NCBI GenBank assembly: GCA_963778945.1
Contig: CAVZWL010000023.1
Coordinates: 62,001-126,000 of the forward strand
Reading direction: 5' to 3'
DNA length: 64,000 bases
Source: Fen-1254 sp963778945
GTDB taxonomy: Bacteria > Bacteroidota > Ignavibacteria > UBA10030
Shown here in pieces: positions 19,730 to 29,206 of this stretch; the stretch's first letter is position 1; each line of letters starts with the position of its first letter. The notes under the pieces were generated by a model, which did not search any database, had not been told where the DNA came from, and saw only the letters and a program-made list of their open reading frames with translations. Position numbers and translations under genes: made by a program.

Positions 19730-19894
19730 TCAGTTTTTCGTCCCCTTTTGGATCGAAATCTTCAGCGCACTACAATGGCAATCTCCGCCGCACGGATGTG
19801 TTTTGCGCAGACGATACTTGCGCGCCTCTGAGCGGACAATCAGCACGAAGGCGGCAGCAACGATCGCAAAAGAAACGACGGCCTGCCAATCCAT
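19730..19894 (-). CDS. FeoB-associated Cys-rich small membrane protein
   Basis: A 54-residue protein starting MDWQAVVSFAIVAAAF, with one membrane helix, a basic stretch (RSEARKYRLRK) and a C-terminal cysteine cluster (HPCGGDCHCSALK). This is the layout of the FeoB-associated Cys-rich membrane protein family (PF12669). It starts 9 bases beyond the feoB stop, which supports a role in ferrous iron uptake or in preventing metal leakage. Confidence 0.75.
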   Translation of the reverse strand: MDWQAVVSFAIVAAAFVLIVRSEARKYRLRKTHPCGGDCHCSALKISIQKGTKN

Positions 19895-19902
19895 GAACAA
19901 CC

Positions 19903-21998
19903 TCACAAAAATAATAATCCGGTACGATAGACAATAAATGTAACGCCGTAAGCCAATACTGTCATATAACCAAGCTGGAACATGGGCCATTTCCATCCGT
20001 TTGTTTCCCGCCGCATCACGGCAAGCGTAGACACACATTGCATGGCAAGAACATAGTATATCATAATACAAACGGCTGTTAAAACGGTAAACTTCGGAAG
20101 CCCCGTAGCAGGATCGATGTCCTTTTGCATCTGCTCACGCAGTGATACTGAATTGTCATTGCCCCCCCGGATATTATAAATTGTGCTCACAGGTACCTGA
20201 CGAACACCTCCCGCTGCAGCAATGAAGTTAAGATGCCGATGCCGATTTTCCAATCGAACCCGAGCGGACGTATAAGCGGCTCTATGAGATGTCCTGCCTG
20301 TCCTACAAAACTATGAGCAAGTCTTTCCTGTGGTGCGGCATTGTTTGTTTTTGGATATGCAGCAAGAAACCACAGAACGATAGAGATGCCGAGAATAATC
20401 GTGCCTGCTCGTTTAAGAAACAAGAGAGAACGTTCCCACATCTGTAAGACAATGCTCTTGATCGATGGAAGCCGGTAAGGCGGAAGCTCCAGAATGAAGT
20501 CCGGCGTTTTTCCTTTGAGAATAGTTTTTTTGAACAGCCATGCCATGGCCAGCGCCGCAACAATACCGAACAGATACATGGACACCAGTACAATCCCCTG
20601 TAGATTCCAAAAACCAAAAATAAGCGTGCCGGGAATAAATGCTGCAATCAGCAGCGAATATACCGGCAGCCGTGCACTGCAGCTTGCCAACGGTGCAACA
20701 AGCATGGTGACGAGCCGGTCCCGATGATTCTCAATTGTGCGTGCTGCCATAATGCCGGGAATGGCACAGGCAAAGGAACTGAGAATAGGAATAAAGGATT
20801 TCCCATGCAGTCCGACCTTACTCATCAACCGGTCCATGATAAAAGCGGCACGAGCCATATAACCGGTATCTTCCAAAATACCGAGAAAAAGAAACAGCAG
20901 GAGAATTTGCGGAAGAAATACGACAACGGCCCCCGCTCCGCTGATTGCGCCGAATACGATAAGATCGTGCAAGTCCCCCGGAGGGATGATCGTTCCTGCC
21001 TGCCTTCCAAGCCAATTGAATCCGTTGCTGATGAAATTCATAGGTCCTGCCGCCCAGGTAAAGATAGACTGGAACATCAGCGCCATCAGTGCAAAAAAAA
21101 TGACATAACCCCACACTTTATGCGTTACAATCGCATCGATTTTGTCCGTATAGTCAGTTTTCTTTTGGCCGAAGATAATGACTTCATCGCAGATTGTTTT
21201 GATCCATTGATACCGCGACTCTACAAAAATGGAATGCCGATCATAGCCAAGCAGGTGAAGCCGGCCATGATCCTGCGCTGCATGGTCAAGAACGGGCTGT
21301 GCGATTGTTCCCTGAAACTCTCTCAATGAACGCGGTGAAGAAAGAAGCATCGCGGCCTCATGAAAGGCAGCATCTTCTTTCATATGATTATGCAGAAGAA
21401 GCAGATCGATGAGCTCCCTATGTTCCTCAGCAACCGGTTCAGGAAGTTTCCACTTCCGCGCCTCCGGAGAAATTGAAAATCCATTTTCGATTGCGGCTTT
21501 AAGTTCCGCAATGCCGACACGTTTACTGCCGATGGTTGGAATAACGCGTACGCCAAGAGTCCGAGCGAGCGCCTCACTCTCGACGTGAATTCCCTGATGC
21601 TCGGCAACATCCGACATATTGAGCGCAATCATGAGCGGATAACGTTGATCGATAATCTGCGAAACGAGGTAGAGATTTCGTTCCAAGTTGCTCGCATCGA
21701 CAATGCAAATAATCCCGTCAGGCCGTTGAACGCCGGCAAGTTTATTTAAAAGAATATCGGTTGCAATCTTTTCATCGGGAGAATTTGCGGACAAACTATA
21801 GGTGCCGGGTAAATCAAGAAGGGTAACCTCCCTGCCATCGTCAAACGAGATAGTTCCTTCTTTCTTCTCAACCGTTACACCCGGATAATTGCCGACCTTT
21901 TGGCGAAGCCCGGTCAGTGCGTTAAAAATTGTTGTTTTGCCGCAGTTAGGGTTGCCTATGATAGCGACGTAGGAATACTGAGGAATTGTGCTGCTCAT
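19903..21998 (-). CDS. feoB: Ferrous iron transporter FeoB, one frame break near the 3' end
   Basis: About 698 residues when both frames are joined. The N-terminal G-protein domain has IIGNPNCGKTTIFNALTG (G1), LLDLPGTYSL (G3) and ALNMSD (G4), so GTP binding is intact. Gate motifs and membrane segments follow (FLFLGILEDTGYMARAAFIMD, SFACAIPGIMAARTI, LASCSARLPVYSLLIAAFIPG). The frame stops at REVFVRYL near 20187 and resumes at VSTIYNIRGGNDNSVS; about two extra bases between 20185 and 20205 explain the break (REVFVGT-STIYN expected). It overlaps feoA by 4 bases. It transports Fe2+ across the inner membrane. Confidence 0.92.
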
Positions 21999-22267
21999 TC
22001 TTTGTTATCATGAAGGTGCGTTTCGGCGAATTCAATAACGATTTCATCGGCAATACGCCTATGCAGGCCGATGCGAGTGTTATGCAGCTCGCAAATAAGC
22101 TGTGAGGAATTCAAGACAACAGTTCGCACAGTGGTATTTTTATTAAAGCCAATCTCCCGCAACCGCTGACGGGTTTCCGGACGTGATTGAATATCCTGGA
22201 TGGTGCAAGCCATTCCTAACGGAACATCTGCAAGGTGTAATATTTTCTTTTTTCTTGATTGATTCAT
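21995..22267 (-). CDS. feoA: Ferrous iron transport accessory protein FeoA
   Basis: A 90-residue SH3-like protein: LADVPLGMACTIQDI, RQRLREIGFNKNTTVRTV and RIADEIVIEF match the FeoA family. The stop overlaps the feoB start in an ATGA, indicating translational coupling. It probably binds the cytoplasmic side of FeoB and modulates transport. Confidence 0.9.
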   Translation of the reverse strand: MNQSRKKKILHLADVPLGMACTIQDIQSRPETRQRLREIGFNKNTTVRTVVLNSSQLICELHNTRIGLHRRIADEIVIEFAETHLHDNKE

Positions 22268-22614
22268 TGCTCCCGTTGTCGCTTTCTGCGTTCAACACTT
22301 CACTGGATATAATAAAGAAAGAGAGAAGAGCAAACAATCCCCATTTATAGGGATGAGCAAGTTCAGAGCTGGATGAACGATCCTTCTTTGCCCGGTTTTT
22401 CTAGCAGGGTGCCGCTTCAATTGAGTAATATGTCTTTTGCCATGCAGAAGTGCATTATTTCCGCAGCACGAGGCCTGCCCGCCGTATATAGTATATGCAA
22501 TGGCAGGCGGGTCACCTGGAATACAAGATTATTTTTTGGGCCTGGCATTAGATTTGTCAGGATAAAAAGAGGAATGACGCGGTAAAAGGAGTTCTGTCTG
22601 CTCAGAAGAGGATG
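22268..22614. other. Intergenic region upstream of feoA
   Basis: No gene is supported. It must contain the feo promoter. A short inverted repeat (ATCCC-N7-GGGAT) lies about 80 bases upstream of feoA, and a 7-base stem (GCCTGCC / GGCAGGC, 22473-22508) lies downstream of the regulator gene. I see no clear Fur box. Confidence 0.4.
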
Positions 22615-23685
22615 CTAATTGATGTCCTTGGACGAGATTAATCCATTCAACAACGCGAACACCGTTAATCCGGCGACAGTCTTGATTTGCAGCTTGCGTG
22701 TAATATTTTTTCGATGCGAAATAACCGTGTGGAGACTGATCGAGAGTTTATCCGCGATCTGTTTATTAATAAAGCCGCATGCAACGAGCTGCAGAACTTC
22801 CAGTTCGCGCGATGTAAGTCCCTCTAATTTTTGTAATCCTTGCGGTATTTGATAAACTTCCTTTACCGGCGCAGCTTTGTGCCCTGTTGTTTGTACAGAG
22901 GATCCGGCTACCAAAACCTTAAGAGCGTTCTTACCCGCCGTACGTCTGGAATGCTCTGCTGGATAAAACAAGATATCTTCCATATCTTCCACAAGCGGCA
23001 GCAGTATATTATTTTCGATGCGGGTATGGTCCTGAATGTCTTTTTCCAGACGGAATAATTCGAAAACAACTTCCCGATACACCGCATTCATCGAATCGCC
23101 GCGTACATATTTAATGAGAATATTTTTCAGATCGTAGAGTTTTTCATCCACGTCTGTATGTTCCTCTTCATAGACGTGCATGGAATATTTCGAGAGTGCG
23201 CGTTTTTCACGCGCCGATGGATGAGGCGTATGAAACAGCCGGTAAACTTTTTTCACATAGGGGAAGGTCGTTGTTTCTTCCCGTTCCAGGTGACTGAACA
23301 ATTCCCGTTTATATTCCAGGAAGAACTTCTTGATAAGCTTCAGATTCTTCGCATCGGAAGGGCGGTGCCGAAGCAGGTTGTTGAGCAGCCTCTCGATGAG
23401 CGGCACCTGCGTTTCGATATAATACGAATGCGTTTTTTGCAAATACGCAACAATCATAAGCACGTTGAATGCCTGCAGTTTTTTTTCAGGGAAATACTGT
23501 TCATTGCTAAAGGCATTTGCAAGAGCAAGAAAGAATTCCACGTTGACGCCGTGATGCCTGCAAACCTCCCCAACAGTATGTTCGCCAAACCCCAGAGGAA
23601 TGCCGAAACGTCCGATAACGGGCATCAGCAGATAATTGCCGTGGACGACATCGGCCATTTTCATATGTGAGGTAAAGAATTTCAT
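22615..23685 (-). CDS. Hemerythrin (YtfE/RIC-like) di-iron domain fused to LuxR-type HTH regulator
   Basis: A 356-residue fusion. Residues about 10-60 resemble the RIC N-terminal segment (GFGEHTVGEVCRHHGVN) but lack its CC motif. Residues 80-235 are a four-helix hemerythrin domain whose likely ligands (His86, His132, Glu136, His176, His220, Glu224) reproduce the order and spacing of E. coli YtfE (His84, His129, Glu133, His160, His204, Glu208). Residues about 285-350 are a GerE/LuxR helix-turn-helix (LTSRELEVLQLVACGFINKQIADKL). It lies beside feoAB on the same strand. YtfE-type centres repair Fe-S clusters and react with NO or O2. An iron/NO/O2-responsive transcription factor, possibly for feoAB, is a reasonable inference. 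Confidence 0.85.
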   Translation of the reverse strand: MKFFTSHMKMADVVHGNYLLMPVIGRFGIPLGFGEHTVGEVCRHHGVNVEFFLALANAFSNEQYFPEKKLQAFNVLMIVAYLQKTHSYYIETQVPLIERLLNNLLRHRPSDAKNLKLIKKFFLEYKRELFSHLEREETTTFPYVKKVYRLFHTPHPSAREKRALSKYSMHVYEEEHTDVDEKLYDLKNILIKYVRGDSMNAVYREVVFELFRLEKDIQDHTRIENNILLPLVEDMEDILFYPAEHSRRTAGKNALKVLVAGSSVQTTGHKAAPVKEVYQIPQGLQKLEGLTSRELEVLQLVACGFINKQIADKLSISLHTVISHRKNITRKLQIKTVAGLTVFALLNGLISSKDIN

Positions 23686-24150
23686 CGTATATCCAATAGA
23701 GTGAACAGTTGAATCAATCGAATGGTTTCTTTGCGTACAGAAGAAAGCGAGCGCGCCGCTGTTTAGGCCAATCTCCTTGTATTGCTTCTCTGAGAAAATT
23801 ATTTAAGAGCAAATCCGCCTGACCTGATGAAAACTCATACTTCATGAGGCAAGACCGGAAGAAAACAAGCGGAGTCTGGCTGTGCTTCAAAGGAAGGCAG
23901 GACTTCCTTCAATATCATATCATTCTCAATGGGCAGCGCCCTGTTCTGTAACGCTTTCGGCTCGCTGGGCTGTCTTGATTCCAGGGATAGTTTTTTTCTC
24001 ACGTCGGTGGACTCTCGCGGAGGAGTATTGATATCGCATTTTGTGCGATCGTCATGAGTGTGCGCCTAAGGCGCTGCGGCATAAAACGCCGCTTACCTTC
24101 GGACTGCCTGAAGAACCGGTATATCAATAAAGTTGCGCCCAAAAATGGCA
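23686..24150. other. Intergenic region with several hairpins
   Basis: No gene is visible. Three stem-loops stand out: AAGGAAG/CTTCCTT at 23890-23909, GCGCC-TAA-GGCGC at 24062-24074 and GCGGC-N7-GCCGC at 24076-24092. The last two lie 60-90 bases past the stop of the LacI-like gene and could end its transcript, although no T-tract follows. Confidence 0.4.
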
Positions 24151-24979
24151 TCAGGCCGATTGACGAATAACAAGCTCCGGATTGAACACGAGCTTTCTTG
24201 GTTTCGAGAGAATTTCCTCTCTATCGATGACAGTCATCTTGTATGTTGCTTCGGCTATCTTTTCCAAAGGCTGCTTGATGGTCGTAAGCGAAGGAGTCGA
24301 AAGTCTCGCTACAAGCAAGTCATCAAATCCAACAATTGCAATATCTTCAGGAATACGCTTTCCCCGCTCTTTGGTTACATTCATCAGTCCGAGCGCGCAG
24401 TTATCACCTGCCGCACAAAAGACAGCATCGACTTCCATGTCTATCAATTTCGGCATGACCTCAAGACCGTCTTCGCGCGTATAGTAGGTCACCTCTATCG
24501 CACATCCCGTCGGTATGGAGAGCCCCTTTGCGTTCAGCGCCTGCTGGAATCCCTTAAGTCTTTGTTCTGCATTATAGCCGCCTTCTACCTTCGTTCTTCC
24601 GGAGACGATAGCGATCTTCTTCCTCCCCTTCTTTATCAAATACTCTGCCGCTATTCGCCCTCCCATAAGGTTGTCCGTGCTGATCAAAGATACTCCTTCC
24701 GCCTTTTCATCGATCAGTACCAATTGGTACATTCGCAGCAGTGTAGGCATCAACTGTTTCGGCATCAAGACGAATGTCCATAACGATTAAAGCGGTTGGT
24801 TTGACCTGCTCAAGCGCCTGAAACAACCGTTCCTTCTGCATACCGGGATCATCCTTCAGCGATCGCAGTATGATTTCTTCCGATCTGAAGAATTTTTTCA
24901 GCTGATCATGAAATGCGATGTATATTGCAGACTGGAATGACGGAGCCGCCATCACAATTTTTCTATTCTGGTCGGTCAT
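24151..24979 (-). CDS. LacI/GalR-type ligand-binding protein without HTH, one frame break
   Basis: About 276 residues after removing one base at about 24722-24727, which joins AANVPI to VLIDEKAEG. The protein begins directly with the periplasmic-binding-protein fold (RKIVMAAPSFQSAIYIAFHDQL) and continues through the LacI-type sensor: ISTDNLMGGRIAAEYLIKKG, KKIAIVSGR, DAVFCAAGD, DIAIVGFDD and a C-terminal PELVIRQSA. There is no lambda-repressor-like HTH and no signal peptide, so it is probably cytosolic and cannot bind DNA alone. Standard LacI proteins need about 60 more N-terminal residues; none are encoded upstream. It lies downstream of two sugar-binding proteins and may act as a partner-binding sensor. 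Confidence 0.75.
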
Positions 24980-25225
24980 TTGAGTGTTCCTTTCTCTCTA
25001 TTGAAGAATACATTTTCCAAAAGGATACCATACATGAATCCTGGTACAAACAGCCGGCATACTCTATCACCTGCCTTTATTCATTCCGCTGTAAAGGCGC
25101 ATCAATGCAGGGCACATTGACAGCATCAACGTACTGCATGTTGACACCTTTAAGGGATGATAATAATCGATATACATTCCCGCCGGCTGTTCCATTTATT
25201 TTTTTTATCGATGACAATGTTTTCC

Positions 25226-26218
25226 TTAGTGTGAAGATGTTTTTGTGATCCATTTATTCCAATTGAGAGACCATTCATTTACATTTTTTTCCGTTACCGT
25301 GTACATCGGACTAAACATGAGCGGCTGCTTTGGCGCTTTATTTTTGACTATTTTATCGAGCAATATCTCGACCGATTTATAACCTTTCTCAAAATAATTC
25401 GCTGCAATAAGACTTTGCACATATCCACTTTTAATATAATCGAGTTGAATTTGAACTGCATTGCCGGCGACTATTTTTATTTCTCCAGGTTTCCAGGGGA
25501 AAGGATCCTTCGACTGAAATACCCGGCTGCCCATCAATATCCATCCTGCTATGTCAGGATTCGATTTTTGCTCTCGTTTGATCATTTCAGCAGACACATC
25601 TGCAATCTCGATGCTGTGGAAGATATTACTTCCCGGGAGCTTAATGTCCGGATGTTTTTTGAGTTCTTCCTGAATTCCCTTAAGACGAAGCTGTTGGTTC
25701 AATGCATTTGCATTTCCTGCCAGAACTGCAATCGTTCCCTTGCCTTTTATTGCGTCGGCAAGCTGCCGCATAAGAGCTTTCCCGAATTCAATATCGTCAG
25801 CGCCATAATACGCAAATCGTTTACTCTTTGGCGCATCTGAATCGAAACACATAACCGGAATACCTTTTTCGACAGCCCCATCGATAACGGGCGTTAAATA
25901 GTTTTCATCAGAGCAGGCAATTGCTATCCCGCCTGCACCGGAACGTGTGAGCCGCTCAATGGCAGCTGCTTGTTCCTGGACGTTGTCATCTTCCGGAGTT
26001 GCCCAGTCGATCGTTATATCGATATTATTTTTTAATCCCAGATCCTTTGCAGCCGCTATTGCCCCTGAGTGTTCAGCCATAAATATTGGATTAGAGGCAA
26101 TTCTCCCTATAAAACCGATGATTATTTTCTTCCGGTTTGAATTGTTCTTGCTTGTCTGAGCAAAAACTAAATTAAAGGTCAAAAACACACAGAAGAAAAA
26201 AATTATTCCGTGTCTCAT
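25226..26218 (-). CDS. Periplasmic sugar-binding protein (Peripla_BP_4), paralogue A
   Basis: About 330 residues from MRHGIIFFFCVFLTFNLVFAQ, a clear signal peptide; an in-frame ATG 11 codons upstream would give a poorer one. The type I binding fold is complete: KIIIGFIGRIASNPIFMAEHSGA, GAGGIAIACSDEN, GIPVMCFDSDAPKSKRF and AYYGADDIEFGKALM. It resembles ribose/xylose-type binding proteins of ABC importers, yet no permease or ATPase gene is near. It is closely related to the next gene upstream. The genetic link to a chemoreceptor suggests it delivers ligand information to that receptor. Confidence 0.85.
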   Translation of the reverse strand: MRHGIIFFFCVFLTFNLVFAQTSKNNSNRKKIIIGFIGRIASNPIFMAEHSGAIAAAKDLGLKNNIDITIDWATPEDDNVQEQAAAIERLTRSGAGGIAIACSDENYLTPVIDGAVEKGIPVMCFDSDAPKSKRFAYYGADDIEFGKALMRQLADAIKGKGTIAVLAGNANALNQQLRLKGIQEELKKHPDIKLPGSNIFHSIEIADVSAEMIKREQKSNPDIAGWILMGSRVFQSKDPFPWKPGEIKIVAGNAVQIQLDYIKSGYVQSLIAANYFEKGYKSVEILLDKIVKNKAPKQPLMFSPMYTVTEKNVNEWSLNWNKWITKTSSH

Positions 26219-26314
26219 ACTCTCCGCATCCTTATCATTCATGTTTCTCATTATCCGGTCGTCGCCGATTTAATCATTGATGCATTATATTGACGGTTCT
26301 TTTATATGCCTCAT

Positions 26315-26342
26315 ACTTCCCGTCTCCTTTGAGGCGGGAAGT
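26315..26342. terminator. Strong hairpin between the two sugar-binding protein genes
   Basis: ACTTCCCG/CGGGAAGT forms an 8-10 bp stem with a 10-base loop, about 50 bases past the stop of the upstream binding-protein gene. No T-tract follows in the minus direction, so it could be an attenuator or RNA stabiliser rather than a full terminator. Confidence 0.5.
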
Positions 26343-26392
26343 AAAAATTTAAAAAAGGATAAAAACCCGCCCGTTCCTGCTATTTGATGAAG

Positions 26393-27391
26393 CTATCGAT
26401 TTACCGCTTCCTTGAGCAGCCATTTTTTCCAATTAAGCGACCATTCATCCAGATTTTTTTCTGTAACTTGGGTCGGTGGATCAGGAATAAATGCTTCGCT
26501 TGGTTGTTGATTCAATACGATTTTTTTAATTAAAAGTTCGACGGACTTATATCCCCACAAAAAGCAGCCCTGTGCGAGAAGGACTTGAACATGACCGCTT
26601 TTTACGTATTCCAATTCACTCGGAAGCGCGTCGCAGGCTACAATTTTGACTTTTCCCGGTTCCCATGTGATTGCATTCTTTATGAAAAGCGGCCATCCTC
26701 CGACAAGTACCCAGCCTCCGATTTCCGGGTTTGCTCTTTGAGCTTGAGCCATTACTTCAGCTGCTTTTTGCGGGATTTCATCATGATAGAAAACTCCATT
26801 TGGTAAAAGTCTCATGGACGGATAATTCTTAATTTCCTCCTTGACAGCCTGAACGCGGCGTTGAAGATTTGCCGCATTTTTATTACCAGCCATAATTGCC
26901 ACGACTCCATGTTCATCCATTACGTGGGCAAGCTCTTTTAAAAGCGTACGCCCGAATTCAGCATTATCCGAACCATAATAGGCAAACCGTTTACTTTTCG
27001 GTGCATCGTTATCAAAACACACAACCTGAGTACCAAGATCAACAGCTTTATCGATGGCTGGAGTAAGAATATTTGCATCACTGCAGGCAATGGCAATTCC
27101 GGCTGCACCCGAACGGCTTAGCTTTTCAACTGCCTGAGCTTCTTCCTGCGGGTTCTCGGTTTGCGGAGTCTGCTGGTCAATGAGGACTTCCACACCAAAC
27201 TTGGCGCCAATTTCTTTTGCAGCCACGCGCGCTCCTGCATACGCTGCTATGAATACCGGATTTGACTGGCTCTTTCCAATCAGACCAATTGTGATATGCT
27301 TGACATTTGTATTCTTGTTGTCGGTTTGCGCTAACATGAAACTTAGGCAAAGCGAGACAAGAGAGAAGAGAATAAATAGTATGCGTTTCAT
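26393..27391 (-). CDS. Periplasmic sugar-binding protein (Peripla_BP_4), paralogue B
   Basis: A 332-residue protein with a signal peptide (MKRILFILFSLVSLCLSFMLAQ) and the same fold as its downstream neighbour: HITIGLIGKSQSNPVFIAAYAG, GAAGIAIACSDAN, QVVCFDNDAPKSKRFAYYG and a WSLNWKKWL C-terminus. The two genes look like a tandem duplication that has diverged, for example in the ligand-proximal loops after GGWVLVGG/AGWILMGS. It lies about 95 bases downstream of a chemoreceptor gene on the same strand. Confidence 0.86.
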   Translation of the reverse strand: MKRILFILFSLVSLCLSFMLAQTDNKNTNVKHITIGLIGKSQSNPVFIAAYAGARVAAKEIGAKFGVEVLIDQQTPQTENPQEEAQAVEKLSRSGAAGIAIACSDANILTPAIDKAVDLGTQVVCFDNDAPKSKRFAYYGSDNAEFGRTLLKELAHVMDEHGVVAIMAGNKNAANLQRRVQAVKEEIKNYPSMRLLPNGVFYHDEIPQKAAEVMAQAQRANPEIGGWVLVGGWPLFIKNAITWEPGKVKIVACDALPSELEYVKSGHVQVLLAQGCFLWGYKSVELLIKKIVLNQQPSEAFIPDPPTQVTEKNLDEWSLNWKKWLLKEAVNR

Positions 27392-27487
27392 AATAGTGAT
27401 CCTTTAGTTCGACTTGTGGAATTTATTATGCTCAGGCAGCACGATATTTCCTCATGAGATTTATTGTGATTTATCAATCTTCATCAT

Positions 27488-29121
27488 TCATAATTGCTGA
27501 AGAGAGCCATTTTCCTTAATTGCATATTTTGAACGCGGCTTTACTTCAAGCGCCTTTTGAGACGACAATGAAACCGTTCCGAATCTCTTTTGCGATGTCA
27601 GCCTGAACTGATTGACAAGATTTTGGAGAGCTTCGGTTAATCGATTAAGATCTTCTGCCGTACGAGCAATTTGCTGCGTGCCCGAGGCCGTCTGTTGAGC
27701 GACAGCAGCGATGGCCTCCATATTTTTGCTGATTTGTTCACTCGTGCTTGATTGTTCTTCGTTTGCTACGGCGATCTGCGACACCATATGTGTGACTTTT
27801 TGCGAGATATTAACGATTTCATGAAGTGAATCGCCCGCATGGTCTGCCAAGACAATTCCTCCATCCACCTGCTTCGTTGCATTAGCCATCGAATTTACAG
27901 CGCCATGGCTGTCTGTTTGTATCTGTTGAATCATCCCTGCGATTTGTTTCGTCGCTTTTGTTGTCTGCTCTGCCAATTTTCTGACTTCATCGGCAACAAC
28001 TGCAAATCCGCGCCCCTGTTCACCCGCTCTTGCCGCCTCAATTGCAGCATTGAGAGCTAAAAGATTTGTTTGATCGGCTATATGTTCGATCACTCCGATA
28101 ATCTCGCCGATTTGATCGCTCGATTTTCCAAGGTTTTGTATTGTTTCCGCTGATTCCCGGACAACTTCTGCAATCTGTTTCATTTCATTGATCGTATCCA
28201 TAACAACTTTACCGCCTTGTTCTGCTGCGCTTTTCGCTTGTTCCGCCGTTTGAGATGCTTCACCTGTATTGGCTGAATTTACTGCAATGCTTTTTGCCAT
28301 CTGTTCTACGGCCCTTGCTATTTCCTCCGACTGTGTAGTTTGTTCCTGAGCACCTGCCGCCATTTCTTCCGTGCTGGAGCTGATCTCTGCACTTGCACTC
28401 GCAACCGACGTTGCTGTTTCCGATACCTGAATCAACATATTGCGTATGGATCCCACAAACTGGTTGAAAGAATTCTGCAGCTGCCCCATTTCGTCTTCCC
28501 TGCTTACGTTAAACTGGGAATTCAGGTCTGCATTATCAATACTTAATTGAACCGCTTTGATTTCTTTCACCAAAACACGGGCATATCTGACAATCCAGAT
28601 AATCCCCAATACAAGGATGATAAAATTAATGATGGCAGACATTGCGATTTGTTTGTATACTGCGGCTAAAACCGGTTCCATAGAGATGCCCACGATCGTT
28701 GTGCCCAATTTTTTGCCTTTATACTCAACGGGACGCATTGCGATTGCAATATCCTTTGCGTTATCAAATTCTTTTTGACGCAGAAGTGTTGATACGTCGT
28801 ACTTTGATTTGCTGCGGATTATGTTCCACAATGGTTTTGTCGGATTCATCGAGGATGAGCACAAAAGCAACGGAAGCATTGCCCCGCGCCCAGTTGAAGG
28901 ATGTTTGAATAAGATCAAAGTTCCCGTCATTGAGTCCTGCTCCGACCGAGAAGGACAGAGTTTCTGCCAATAACCGCGCATTTTGCATCCGAAGCATCGT
29001 ATCCGGCCGACCTCTGACTGATCCAATAGTAAATGATTCCGAAGAAAGTAATGACCAGGAGTGGAAAAAGAAATATTGCCGTCAGTCTGGCTGTCAATGA
29101 TTTTCTAAAGTTGTCCATCAT
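27488..29121 (-). CDS. Methyl-accepting chemotaxis protein, two frame breaks
   Basis: About 543 residues once two extra bases (near 29000-29016 and 28795-28805) are removed. It starts MMDNFRKSLTARLTAIFLF with a first membrane helix, then a small periplasmic sensor (RMQNARLLAETLSF, NDGNFDLIQTSFNWARGN), a second helix (INFIILVLGIIWIVRYA) and a HAMP-like linker (SREDEMGQLQNSFNQFV). The long coiled-coil signalling domain has the conserved tip (HIADQTNLLALNAAIEAARA, GRGFAVVADEVRKLAEQT). It is the only receptor in the chemosensory region and precedes two binding-protein genes. It controls CheA activity through CheW; the short sensor would suit docking of a binding protein. No CheR-tethering pentapeptide is visible at the C-terminus. 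Confidence 0.88.
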
Positions 29122-29206
29122 GATGATACTCCTTAAGTTTATAATTAAGTCAAATATATTTCCGCGCGTAAACGATATTGATGTTCACTTGAATATTTTA
29201 TTCTCT

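Noticed and set aside
20724..21329. 201-codon plus-strand frame
   Set aside because: Antisense shadow of feoB.
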